Below, in pieces: positions 23,165 through 34,124 of a stretch of 64,000 nucleotides of DNA (position 1 is the first letter of the stretch; every line of letters begins with the position of its first letter). The translations under genes and the position numbers were made by a program. The notes beneath the pieces were generated by a model, which saw nothing but the letters and a program-made list of their open reading frames with translations, was not told where the DNA came from and ran no database searches. Source of the DNA: Symbiodinium natans (lineage: Eukaryota; Sar; Dinophyceae; Suessiales; Symbiodiniaceae); the NCBI GenBank assembly GCA_905221605.1, contig CAJNDS010002284.1, forward strand, positions 342,175-406,174, given 5' to 3'.

Positions 23165-26016
23165 TTATGTGGCAAAGGTCGCCAGCAAGGGCATCAGATG
23201 GTAGTGGTGGCCATTCCGAGCCAGATCCTCGGGCGAGTCGCCGCGAGCATTTGCCAGAAAGTCTGCCCCGTGGTCCAAGTAAAGCTGCGTCAGCTGCTCA
23301 TGGCCTCAGGGTTTGGGGTTTCGGGTTTAGGGCTTAGGGTTTAGGGTTTCGGGTTTAGGGTTCAGGGCTTAGGGTTTCACAGGTTTATGGGGCTTAAGTG
23401 CTCTGCAACCAAAAGCTTTCCAGTTTAAAAGCCCCCCCTGCTTCGCCTACCATCGCCGCATACCCCAAAGGGGTAATGCCCGGCATGGACGCCGCGAGCC
23501 GGGTCATCATGTTGCCTACTCAGCTCTGCATCTGAGTACAGCTTCACGGGGCCCCCAGCTCACCCCGAACTCGACGAGACCAAAAAAAGAGCTCTTAAGG
23601 TTTCAGAAAGTTGCGTAGTAGGGCTCCCTTTTTTGGGGCCCTTTTTTTGGGGCCCTTAAACCCTAAACCCTAAACCCTAATACCCTAAACCCTAAACCCT
23701 AGCCCTAAACCCTAAACCCTAACCCCTAAGGGCCACAAGGCATTGAGGTACAAAGCCGAGGGACAGTTGGCGAAGCCCAGGATGGCTGTCTTGGCCTGGG
23801 CGCCCCGGCACCTCCACAAGAGGCTTCCGGAAACCACCTGGGAAAGAATGCCAAGGGGCATTGCATACTTCCTCATACAGATTCATACATTGATATATTG
23901 GTGCATTATTCTGTTCATATATATATATACATAATATGTAGTTATACATATATATATATATATACATAAGAGCAAGTAAATACATCGCATTCCTATTTAC
24001 ACTATGTTGTGCTTGCTATGGACTTCTGTGGGGTCTTGGGCTTCGGGTCGGGGATTTCGGTGGCATCTCGCACATAGGCTCGTAGATGATGTAAGCAAGT
24101 AAGCTGGAGTTGGGCAACATCAGCGAAAGCATCCTGATGCTTTGTGCGCTAAAACTGAAGCTTCTCTGAGGGATGCCCCCCTTGTGCGTTTTCAGCTTCT
24201 GATGGGGTCAAATTCGGTTGAGGCTTGATGATGGTAACCGCTTGCCAGAGCACTGTTCTCACATTGACATCAGCGCGCTGCGCCAGCAGCAACTTCGCGG
24301 TCTCAAGGGCCCAGCAGTTTCCGCGTGAGAACAAGGCAATCGCGTGTAGCGGGCTGTATCTGTTCTCTTCAGTTTGATTCGGGTCGCATCGGTGAGATAG
24401 AAGTGCTTGAACTGTCTCTGGGCCGCCGAAGGAAGCGGCACCGCTCAGTGCATAGTGAGGCATGTCCGCGCGGTGCTCCAACAGCACCTTCACATGCGCA
24501 GGTGATCGACACATGTAAAGGGCAACAAGGCCTGTTCTGGCACGGGCGTTGACGTCTGCACGCAGCTCAATCATCGCTGCCAGCACCGAAGGGTCCTGCC
24601 GCGACTTCGTTGCTGCCATGAGCGCCGTCTGCGTGTCGTAATATCCTGGGCTGCTGGCTGCCAATGGACCATAACTACTGCTCTTACAAGAAATGAAAGA
24701 GCTGCACGATTGTAACCACACAGTAGAAACGGCCTTGCTGGAAAGGTCGATAACATAGTCTCCCAAGTCGTTCATGTCGTAGAGGACGTGGTTCATGTTT
24801 GCGCGCCTTTCGGCGAGCAGACGAAGCATGCCCGTGTCACCGGAGAGCGCAGCACACATGACGGCGTTCATGTTGCTGGTGTCTTGCACAGCTTGCGCGA
24901 TGCTGTCAAAACGGAACTGACGAAGGAAGCTGTCCGCATCCCTGTCCTCTCTCTGCTGGTTCAAGAGCTTGGGGCGCAGGGCAGAATAGAAGCGGTAGTG
25001 GTTCAAAGGGCCTTTGTCCCTCAAGTGCCGGATCTTGCTTTCCACAGCCAGCTCCCCAAGTCGGACGACCTCTGACCGATCGGCCTCCACGGTAAAGTTG
25101 CCCTCCGCGACGCTGTGGTGCTGCCAGTCAAGGGGGAACATAAACTCGGCTTCGGTAGGGGTGTAGACAACAACCACGGAAGTGTCGACTTTGTTTGACA
25201 ATAGCCGGCACCACAACTCGGCGCGACACCACCTGGTTGTCTTGCTAGGCACATGCCACTATAAAGCACTTTCTGGGCACAAGGACGAAAAAAAAACACA
25301 ACGGAAAAAAAGGTCTCCTACTGTATGCGTGCCAGGCCACCCTCGCGACAGCCACGTGACATAATTTACCCGCTCTGACGAGTCTTTGTGCATCAGCTCG
25401 GGTACCAGGGCTACGAAGAGGTTGGAAAGCTCCACGTAGGCCGGGATGCTCTGAACAGCCAAGGCTGCATCGCTCTTGGTGGCCTCCTCATTCACACCGT
25501 GTTGCCGGGCGGTTATCTGGGGGATTGAAAACCAGTCGAAAAAGATGAAGCCGTCGGCGACGTGCCGACGTGTGTTTTCTGAGAGGATTTTGTCGGCCGA
25601 CCGAGCTACGATAGCCTCGTGCACCTGCAACGATCCGTCGATCATACCGCGGAGCGTTTTCTGCAGAACTTGCATCTGTTGTCCTGATGGGTCTGGGTGC
25701 GCAGAGCTCAACCATTGGTGCGAGATGAAGATCACGAACATGCCAGGGTACCACTCGTGGAGCACGCGCTGCTCCTGCAACACGTTGTGAGGTTCTGGTG
25801 GGCCACTCATTCTCAAGAAGTCGGACACCTGCGTCACGGCGTATCCCCCGAACGGTAGCTATTTCTAACGGTTCTAATTCGTTCCGAAATAAACAGCCCA
25901 AGAGCCCTCGACTCAAGCAAACCCGCCTTGACAGCCCAGAGAGGAAAGCGGCACTCATGCACGGTTGACTGCATGCAGCAAGTGTGCTCTTCTGGGGCGC
26001 ACAGCGCGGACCCCAT
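23165..26016 (-). CDS. TIR/HET-like domain plus ankyrin repeats, paralogue 1
   Basis: Seven exons: 26016-25927, 25837-25341, 25232-24763, 24645-24263, 23837-23777, 23515-23447 and 23304-23165 (TAA). The sum is 1710 bases, 569 residues. Introns are GC-AG, GT-AG, GA-AG, GT-AG, GC-AG and GC-AG. The start is ATG 26016 (MGSALCAPEE). Residues 45-200 carry FVIFISHQW, FIFFDWFSIPQ, AVQSIPAYVELSNLFVAL and, formed by the exon 2-3 join, SRGWCRAELWCRLLS. This order resembles TIR (SHSW..., WC..EL with the catalytic Glu) and fungal HET domains. Ankyrin repeats follow (NAVMCAALSGDTGMLRLLAE, ALMAATKSRQDPSVLAAMIE, ALHAIALFS) and end with HEQLTQLYLDHGADFLANAR. Frames, junctions and both ends agree with paralogue 2. 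The stop at 24149 belongs to read-through of intron 4. TIR/HET membership and any NADase or signalling role are inference. The exon 5 donor is the least certain junction. Confidence 0.65.
24646..24762 (-). other. GA-AG intron, 117 nt, open in frame
   Basis: Minus-strand GAGACTATGTT at the start and CAGCCCAG at the end. Paralogue 2 has GGAGACTTGG joined directly to GATATTACGAC at this place, so the insertion is defined to the base. It is a multiple of three with no stop, so a gene caller will translate it as 39 extra residues. Retention as coding sequence is possible but the paralogue argues for an intron. Confidence 0.7.
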
Positions 26017-26588
26017 GGCCGAACTCCGAAGAATCTCGAGCTATGTACAGTGCCCTATAGACTCTTGTTACGAGGGCTTCGGGATTCGAGAGCTCAGGGC
26101 TTCATGGCCGGGTACAGAGTCCAGGAGTCGTCTGCTCCCCGAAAATCAAATCGTAGAAGCTTCGCTTCGGGGTATATTGGGCGGCGGCTTCCATTGCAAT
26201 CTTTGGAGGATTGTATAGGGGGCGAAGGTTGGGAATTAGTTGGGTTCCTGTCGTTATTTGATGGGTTTACATGGTAGGTGTTGCAAAACGACAGAATCAA
26301 TCAGGGACATTTCTGGTGTCTGAGACCCGCGCAGTTCGTACTCCTCAAGGGTCTCTATTTGTTGTCTCCCTGAGAGTTTTGTCCGTGTTCTTACGTAGAT
26401 TTAAGGTTCAGGCTTCAGGGTTCAGGGGTCCAGCCGGGCATTTTACCAAAAAGAGGGGCACCCCCTTTTGACAGACTGCTGAATTCTAACTTCCCTCGTG
26501 GTGTCTCCGCCCTCTGAAGGCCCCCCCCCCCCCCCCCCTGCCCCAATCTTGTCCAACTCGCCGCAGTGAAACAGCCGCTGCTTTGCAG

Positions 26589-26798
26589 GAGCTGATCGTC
26601 TTGGCATCGGGCGCGTGGCAAACCCCCGGTTTTGGGGCTCTCCGAGGCTGGGTGAGGATTGCTTATGGACTCCTGGGAAGCTGCGAAGATCTTGGCCTAT
26701 CCGAAGCCCTAAACCTGGGGCAGCCGAAGCCTTTCCTGCGCTCCTCACGTCCCCTTGCCTCGCCGGTCTTCGGCGAGCTCTTGCGGCATCTCCTGTGA
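26589..26798 (+). CDS. Candidate 3'-terminal exon, unknown gene
   Basis: A C20 tract (26519-26538) and TTTGCAG precede 210 bases in phase 0. They read ELIVLASGAWQTPGFGALRG, GLLGSCEDLGLSEALNLG and FGELLRHLL, and end with TGA. The texture is good throughout. No upstream partner was identified and no family is recognised. It lies just left of the inserted transposon. Confidence 0.45.
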   Translation, partial: ELIVLASGAWQTPGFGALRGWVRIAYGLLGSCEDLGLSEALNLGQPKPFLRSSRPLASPVFGELLRHLL

Positions 26799-26912
26799 AC
26801 TTCGGTGGCTAGCGGGTCGCACGGTTCTCCAGAAAATGAATATTACATGCGTTTTGCAAATTGGAGTGCTTGTGTCAGATTCGCGATACTGGCTATGTGA
26901 GTGAGTTACAAT

Positions 26913-27543
26913 TTGGGTTCGGCCGGTCCACACTAACAGTCACCACCAGCAGACCCACAAATAAAAGCACCCGGTAAATGCCAAAAAATTGACTGAGATT
27001 CCTGCTATTCCTGGTGCTATTCCTGGTGCTATTCCTGGTGCTATTTCTGGTGCATTTTTTTGTGCTATTCCTGGTGCTATTTCTGGTGCTATTTTTTGTG
27101 CTATTGTTTGTGCTATTTCTGGTGCTATTTGTTGTGCTATTGTTTGTGCTATTTCTGGTGCTATTTCTGGTGCTGTTGCTGGTGCTATGTGACTAACAAT
27201 CACCATCAGCAGACCCACAAAAAACAGCACCCGGTAAATGCTAAGCTGCTAAAATTGACTGGGATTCCTGGTGCTATTTCTGGTGCTATTGTTTGTGCTA
27301 TTTCTGGTGCTATTTTTTGTACTATTCCTGGCGCTATTTCTGGTGCTATTTTTTGTGCTATTGTTTGTGCTATTTCTGGTGCTATTTCTGCTGCTATGTG
27401 ACTAACAGTCACCACCAGCAGACCCACAAAAAGAAGCACCCGGTAAATGCTAAAATTGACTGGGATTCCTGGTGCTATTTTTGGCCTGTGTGTTACAAGG
27501 CCACGGCGTTATTTGACTGTTAGTGTGGACCGGCCGAACCCAA
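26913..27543. mobile_element. Non-autonomous DNA transposon (MITE), 8-bp target duplication
   Basis: The element is 631 bp. The left end 26913-26942 and the right end 27514-27543 are perfect 30-base inverted repeats, beginning TTGGGTTCGGCCGGTCCACA and ending CTAACAGTCA. The 8-base GTTACAAT stands directly outside both ends (26905-26912 and 27544-27551), a clean target-site duplication of hAT length. Inside are three direct copies of a sub-terminal module (AACAGTCACCACCAGCAGAC... CACCCGGTAAATGC...ATTGACTG), each followed by 5-13 copies of a 12-base unit (GGTGCTATTCCT and variants). There is no transposase; the Ala-Ile-Pro-Gly and Leu-Val-Leu frames are repeat artefacts. P, Merlin and other families also make 8-9 bp duplications, so the superfamily is open. 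Confidence 0.85.
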
Positions 27544-27551
27544 GTTACAAT

Positions 27552-30225
27552 GGTCGAACCCCACCTGAAGCATGGTTCTTATTGCGAGTATGCCCAGAAG
27601 GACACCCAGTAGATATACACTCACCCAATATTTGAGGAACCCTGAATACACTCACCAATAGCAGCAAAAGAAACCCGAGCCCCACATGCAATTCGAACGG
27701 GCGCATCATCGCCGGCGCAAAGCTATCAGGAAAGCCCTAAACCCTAAATCCAAAACCCAAAACCCTAAACCCTCCTCAGGAAAGCTGTGTCGTTCGGCTC
27801 CGGCCGCCCATCTTGGGCGGCGGCCCTCCGCGTCCCTTGCGCCCAGGAGCTGTGTTGATTCTTGCATACCCTGGGCTAAGCCCCGAGTGCCTCGGCCTCT
27901 AGGGCTTACGGCTTCGGTTTCGGGCTAGGGGTTCCGGGCTGAGGACTGCTTGAAACTTGGGAGGGGCGCTGCCCCCTCAGGTTTGGGTCTCATCCGGCCA
28001 AGCCCTAGATGGCTCTACTCGCATCAGCGTGCAAGCACATTTGCATACTTGGACCCCTAAGCCCTGAAGCTTAAGCCCTGCACACCTGACAGTAGGAAGC
28101 CTGACACCACCCGTTCAACGCGAGCATTTAATCGGCGTACAAGAAATCGCAAAACATAATCCGACGACGTTAGATACAATGTAGTACAACTTAGCATTGT
28201 ACAGCTTGTTTATGTACAATCAGAGTGCAACACAAGACAATGTAACACAACATAGCATTACCAAGATTGCTTGCGAAGCAATACTAACAAAGCCATGATC
28301 GACCCACCACCGCAGGTCGTGCCTCCCTTCGGTCCAGGAAAGCAGACGCATCCACAATGAGATACCTAAGAGACTACCCGAACCCTGGAAGAATGCTAGC
28401 AAAGGTGCCGGGGCTCCATAGGGTGCTGAAGTTCAGGGGTGGTCGCCGTGTGATGAAGGGGCTGGAGTGAGCAGAGGGAGGTCTAGGGTGAGACTCCTGA
28501 TGAACCTCCAGATCCCAAGGCAGCATCTTCAACTCAGACCCGAAATTGAAAGGCGCAAGGCACTGCAATCTGAAATAACGCAGGGAGGAAGCCGGACTAG
28601 TATCCGACCCAGAACAAAAGGGGGCTTTCCGAAAATGGGGGGGGGGGGTACCCACTCTGGGGCTCCCATAAAATAAGGGGTCTACTGCGGGTCTAGCGAG
28701 CCAAAACGGCAAAACAAAACAAAAAAAAAGCTGCCCACATGCGACAGTGCGAGCTGCATTCCAATGCCCCCCCCCCCCCCCCGTTGCTCAGTTGCTCAAG
28801 ACCTTGAAGCCAAAACATGAACATGTGCAGCCTTCAAGCACCGTCGAAGTCGGGTTTAGGGGGTTCTTGGAAGCCCCTTTTGACTTAGTAAGTGCACTTC
28901 GTATCCCCTGGAAACCCATTTGTAAGTTATGATCCCGCAACCTAGCGAAGGAGCCCCAAAGGACTCCCAAAAATCCGTCTAGGACTGCAGTTGCAACACC
29001 CAGTCTCCTAACTTTCCTCACTCCCCCGCCCTCTGGTTTGGGGGGCTTCGGGGTTTCGGGGAGTTTTGGGGTTTGGGGCGTTTAGGGTTTTGGGGGGTTT
29101 GGGGCTAGGCTCTAAACCCTAAACCCCAAACCATAACCCTAAACCCCCGGTTTGCGGGGAGTTTAGGGTTCGGAAGTTCGCCCTCTGCTGCGCCGCCTTC
29201 TTTCCGTGGGCCCTGAGGCTTTGGACAGGAAGTGGTCCGGGACCTTCCGGAAGCCATGATGAAGAGCGTATGGATACATTGTACTGTGCTATGTTCTGCT
29301 GCTATCTCTGAAAAAAATACGAGTAATGCTATATTCTTACTTCTCCAAAAACCAAGGGGGGAAAAAGGTTAAACCTTCATATTCCTACTACATAAGGAAT
29401 CCCAAAAAGTTTGAAGTTCAACTAAAGACACAGGAAGTCTTGTTCTCATGTTGCAGCACATTGTTCCGATACTTTTGTGGGGAGGGGGGGGGGGGGGAAT
29501 TTGAGGGGGCTTGGGGTCAAAAGACGACAATGGATCCTAAACCATATTAGGAACTGCAACCCGGTTTCTTTATGGGGTTCAGGGCTTAGGGTTGCGGGTC
29601 TAGGGTTTGCTGTTTACGGTTTAGTTTGGGGTATGTTTGGCGTCGGTTCGGGTTGAACGGAAAGAGGCCTTTGCCGCATGTCAAGTCCTTCGAACCCCTC
29701 CCAAACCCTAAACCCTAGACTCGCGGGATGTGGGTTTTTAGGGTTCTTCTAGGGCTCGGCATGCGCCTGAGCCCGAAACTCGGCAGAAAGGGAAGACCCC
29801 CCAACACCACCCCAAAGCTTCGCTCCTGATCCCCGGAAAGTGTGCCATGAAAGGGGGACCAAACCCTCAACTTCCCTGAACCCTGAACAACTTGGGATAA
29901 CTTGGGACCCTAAACCCTAAACCCTAAACCCTAAACTCCAAACCCCAAACCCCAAACCCCAAACCCCAAAAAAAATTTGGGTTTGGAGTTCCGACGATTC
30001 ATTCATGAGCTCCCCCCAAGGTCAGGGATGCCTCATGAGCAGTCAGAAACTTGCCCCATCCTCAGGGTCCTTTTGGGAGCCTGAGGATGGCAGAGCAGCA
30101 TGGTCTTTGCGGATGAGGGTCTCTAAGGTTTTAGGGGTTTAGGGGTTTAGGCGTTAGGGTTCAGGGTTCAGGGTTCAGGGTTTAGGGTTTAGGGGTTAGG
30201 GTTTAGGGTTTAGGGCTAGGGGGTT
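27552..30225. other. Intergenic: telomere-type repeats, one possible exon
   Basis: At 27779-27870, after CTCCTCAG, the plus strand is open in more than one frame (for example ESCVVRLRPPILGG), so an exon is possible but its frame is not decidable. 28120-28330 and 29280-29480 are AT-richer and show nothing I recognise. Poly-G/C runs occur at 28640-28649, 28767-28782 and 29483-29498. Degenerate TTTGGGG/TTTAGGG and CCCTAAA/CCCCAAA blocks lie at 29040-29170, 29700, 29909-29970 and 30130-30220. Confidence 0.5.
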
Positions 30226-32257
30226 CTAAACTTGGACACTGCGGGTGGCCAACATGGGCAGCAGGTGGTCGTGGTGGTTCTTCCGCGCCAGGTCTTCTGG
30301 AGAGTCGCCGCGTTCATTTGGTAGCAGGTCCGCCCCGCGCTCCAAGTAAAGCTGCGTCAGCTGTTCGTGGCCTTAGGGTTTAGGGTTTGGGGTTTTGGGC
30401 GTAGGGCTTAGGGTTTAGGCTGAAGGTCGTTCTCACAAGGATTCTTCCGCCAGCCAACAAAGGAAAACAAGCTGAGCCCTGGATTTTCTACATGGTCTTG
30501 ACATCCCAGACATCCCCCCCAACTCTGTAGGAGGCCCTACAGCACTAAACCCTAAACCCTAAACCCTAAACCCTAAACCCTAAACCCTAAACCCTAAACC
30601 CTAAACCCTAAACCCTAAACCCTAAACCCTAAACCCTAAACATCCCGGGTGGCCGACCATGGCTGCATATCCCAGCGGGGATAAGCCTGCCATGGAGGCC
30701 CTAAGGCGGATCACCATGTTGCCTCGGGCGCCCGCGAGGTGGGGTCAGCTTCTTGGGCTCTGAAACCATATGTTTAGGGTTTAGGGTTTAGGGTTTAGGG
30801 TTTAGGGTTTAGGGTTTCCTCAACCTTCATCTAGAGGTATGAGGTTCAGGGTTTTTGGGGTTTAGGGGGTTTCACCCTCAAGCATAACACCTAAACCCTA
30901 AACTCCTAAACCCTAAACTCCTAAACCCTAAACCCTAAACCCTAAACCCTAAACCCTAAACCCTAAACCCTAAACCCCCAAACGCTCTTGGGTTCTCCCA
31001 AGTGGCAGTTGGAGAAGCCCAAGAGGCCCATCTGGATCCGCGCAGCCCAGTGCTGCCTCCAGGGGCTGGGAGATTAAAGGATCGCCTGGGGCCCTTCTCT
31101 GCCTGGGGGTCTGAAGGTCTGCTGCAGGGATTTAGGGTTTAGGGTTTAGGGTTTAGGGTTTAGGGTTTAGGGTTTAGGGTTTAGGGTTTAGGGTTTAGGG
31201 TTTAGGGTTTAGGGTTTAGGGTTTAGGGTTTAGGGTTTAGGGTTTAGGGTTTAGGGTTTAGGGTTTGGGTTAGGGGTTCAGGGTTTAGGGTGCTTAGGGC
31301 TCGTCATGTTTGCACTTGGACGGTGGGAGGGAAAGTTGCTGCCTCAGCAAGATTCCGGAGATCTCCTTGCGCGCATTGATGTCAGCATGGTGTGCCAGTA
31401 GCAACTTTGCCGTGTCAACGGCTCTGCGGTTTCTGCGCGAGAATAAAGCCACGGCGTGCAGCGCCCCGTATCCAGGACCAACACTGGGATCTCCTGTTTG
31501 ATTTGGGTCACACCGATGCGCGAGAAGCGCTTGAACCGTGTCTGGGCACGCAAAGGAGGACACACACGTCAGCACGAAGTGGGGCATGTCAGCGCGGTGC
31601 TCCAAGAGAACGTTCACGTGCGCGGGTGATCGGGACATACAAAGGGCAACAAGGCCTGTTCTGGCACGGGCGTTGACGTCGGCACGAAGCTCGATCAGGG
31701 CTGCCAGCACAGAGGGATCCTGCCGCGACTTCGTTGCTGCCATGAGCACTGTCTGGGTGTCGTAATATCCCAAGTCTCCCATACCTTGAAGGGTGTGGTT
31801 CATGTTTGCTCGACTCTGAGCCAGCAATTGCAAGATTCCGGTGTCGCCCGACATCACGGCGCACATGACGGCATTCATGCCGCTGCTGTCTTGCACTGCT
31901 TCCATCCAGCCGTCGAAGCAGAACTGCCCCAGAAACTCCTCAATCTCTCGCTCCTTCCGCTGCTGGCGGAGGAGATGCGGGCGAAGGGCAGAGTAGAGGC
32001 GATAGTGGCTCAAGGGGCCCTTCTCTTGCAGATGCCGGATCTTGCTTTCGACGGCCATCTCACCGAGGCGGACGACCGCGGCCCGGTCGGCCTCCACCGT
32101 GAACTCGCCCTCCACGATGCCTCGGAAGGATCGTCACACGGACCACACAACAGAGAGTAGCTGAAAACGACCGGTTCTCCCCATGCTGTGGAACTCCTGA
32201 AGCACCTCCCCAAAAACCGGCCCGGAGCTACGTACATAACATGCATTCATGTATATA

Positions 32258-32288
<31 letters not shown>

Positions 32289-32626
32289 AGATATATAAAT
32301 ATAGATACAGATACAGATACAGATACAGATATAGATATATATATATATACAATGGCTAACAAAAACCGCCCCTAGAGCTGCGCTTCATGCAAAGCAAAGC
32401 GGCTGTTGTTGTGCCAGTCCAGCGGTGAGAGGAACTCCGCCTCGGTCTTGGAGTACGCGACGACCACGGAGGTGTCGGCCTTGTTGCTGAGGAGCCGGCA
32501 CCAGAGCTCGGCGCGGCACCACCTCTCCAAGGCCAGCTTTCTTTCTCTTTTTGAACAGAAGAGCCATGCAGATATGTGCATATATACATGTATGTATATT
32601 ACATATATAATATGATATATACATAC

Positions 32627-32675
<49 letters not shown>

Positions 32676-34124
32676 TGTGTGTGTGTGTGTTCGATTCTAT
32701 AAAGATTCCGTATATGCTTGTTACGCTATACTGTATATCTTACCTACATGTAAAACATGTGCAAGTCGTATATATAACTATATGTATATACGTACATACA
32801 CACATGCACACATAGATATATACATGTGTATATATATATATATATAGTATATCGACACATATGTATATTTGTTTTTTCTTTGTTTATTTATTTATTTATT
32901 TGAAGCTCTAGAACCACTGGAACTCCCAGCACCGGCCAGGCCACCCCCTGGACAGCCACGTGGCGTAGTTCACCGGCTCCGACGAGTCTTTGTGCGTCAG
33001 CGCCGGCACGAAGGCGATGAAGAAGTTCGAGAGCTCCACGTAGGCCGGGATGCTCTGAACAGCCAAGGCAGCATCTTCATTCGGCCCGCGCTCTTGGGGC
33101 AGGTTTTGGGGTATGGAGAACCAGTCGAAGAAGAGAAAGCCATCGGCAATGCGTCGGCGCACGTTGGGTGACAGACTCTTGTCGTCCGATCGGGAGACAA
33201 TGTCCTCGGCCACCGGCAAACTTCCGTCGATCAGACCGAGAAGCGTCTGCTGGAGGTGCTTCACTTTCTCACCCTCTGGGTCTGGATGTACAGAGCTGAG
33301 CCATTGGTGCGAGACGAAGATCCTTGGAATTAAATCCCCGAACCCCTGCACCCTAAGCCCGAAGCCCTCAGCAAGCCCGAAACCCAAGAGCCTCCACCCC
33401 CCCCAAAAACCCCTCAATCCCTTCAAAACTCCCCAAGCCCCACACAAAAGTAGAAATTCCTCCTAAAGAAGAAGCCATCCCTGGAAAAGAAATTCCCAAG
33501 CCCCACACAAAAACATAAAATCCTCCCAAAGAAGAAGCCATCCCTGGCAAAGAAATCCCCAAGCCCCACGAAAAACTTAAAACAATCCTCCCCACAGAAG
33601 AAGCCCGAGGATCACGAACATGCTCGGCTCCCACTTCTGCAGCAAGCCCCGCTCTCGCAGGGCCTCGTGGTGCTCGGGAGGGCCCCGCATCTTCAGGAAG
33701 TCGGCCACCCTCAACAGGGTTTCGGGTTTAGGGTTTAGAGGGTTTAGAGGGTTTAGAGGGTTTAGAGGGTTTAGAGGGTTTAGAGGGTTTAGAGGGTTTA
33801 GAGGGTTTAGAGGGTTTAGAGGGTTTAGAGGGTTTAGAGGGTTTAGAGGGTTTAGAGGGTTTAGAGGGGTTTAGAGGGTTTAAAGAGTTGAGGGTTCATG
33901 TGGTTTGTGGGGTTTATGGGGTTGAGGGTTTCAAGGGCTGAGGCTTTATAGGGTTGAGGCCTTACCGGTTACGGGGTCCCAGGTTGATGGGGTACCCTAA
34001 ACCCTAAACCCTAAACCCCAAACCCCCAACCCCACCTCACAGCCCAGAGGGGGAAGCGGCATTCATGCACGGTGGACTGCGCGCTGGTGAGCCCCTCCTC
34101 CGCGGCGCAAAGCTTGGCTCCCAT
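30226..34124 (-). CDS. TIR/HET-like domain plus ankyrin repeats, paralogue 2
   Basis: Eight exons: 34124-34036, 33709-33614, 33322-32945, 32522-32401, 32120-31373, 31065-31019, 30722-30654 and 30371-30226 (TAG). The sum is 1695 bases, 564 residues (571 if exon 6 runs to a GA donor at 30998). It aligns along its whole length with paralogue 1. Shared features are the start MGAKLCAAEEG and STVHECRFPLWAV, then VSHQWLSSVHPDPEG, FLFFDWFSIPQ, SRGWCRAELWCRLLSNK and ANMNHTLQGMGDLGYYDTQT, with the last exon HEQLTQLYLERGADLLPNER ending ..TRSVQV. Introns are GT-AG twice, GA-AG once (33613-33323) and GC-AG four times. The introns are longer than in paralogue 1 and are filled with TTTAGGG, TTTAGAGGG, CCCTAAA, TA and 63-bp tandem repeats. 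The stop at 31294 lies in intron 5. Role as for paralogue 1. Confidence 0.65.
30544..30641 (-). repeat. CCCTAAA array, 5' part of an intron of paralogue 2
   Basis: Fourteen copies. In the sense of the gene they read TTTAGGG next to the 5' end of intron 30653-30372. TTTAGGG-type units at 30372-30420 (plus strand) stand at the other end, so the intron has inverted arms. Confidence 0.85.
31131..31290 (+). repeat. TTTAGGG array inside intron of paralogue 2
   Basis: About 20 perfect copies in intron 31372-31066, reading CCCTAAA in the sense direction. One of the longest pure blocks in the window. Confidence 0.9.
32250..32870. repeat. TA/TATATG and AGATAT microsatellites in two introns
   Basis: ATAT and AGATAC/AGATAT units at 32250-32350 fill intron 32400-32121. 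TA, TATG and ATAC units at 32580-32860 fill intron 32944-32523. The AT-rich content contrasts with the GC-rich exons around it and made automatic frames such as Met-Tyr-Ile-Tyr repeats. Confidence 0.9.
33425..33605 (-). repeat. 63-bp minisatellite inside a GA-AG intron
   Basis: Nearly three copies of a 63-base unit, e.g. CAAGCCCCACACAAAAACAT followed by AAATCCTCCCAAAGAAGAAG (plus strand). They occupy most of the 291-nt intron that paralogue 1 lacks. The unit is a multiple of three and open, so it translates as a 21-residue repeat; I treat that as an artefact. Confidence 0.8.
33722..33890 (+). repeat. TTTAGAGGG 9-mer array in the first intron of paralogue 2
   Basis: About 17 copies of GTTTAGAGG, a nine-base variant of the telomere-type unit. 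CCCTAAA copies at 33994-34022 stand at the 5' end of the same intron in inverted orientation. Confidence 0.9.

Noticed and set aside
24149-24262. Stop at 24149 (and 31294 in the second gene) as the true end of the ankyrin proteins
   Set aside because: Similarity between the paralogues drops after ..(V/I)N at a possible donor, and homologous downstream exons with matching frames and stops exist at 23.8-23.2 kb and 31.1-30.2 kb.
26940-27523. Ala-Ile-Pro-Gly and Cys-Tyr-Phe-Trp repeat proteins
   Set aside because: They are the 12-bp satellite inside the inverted-repeat transposon.
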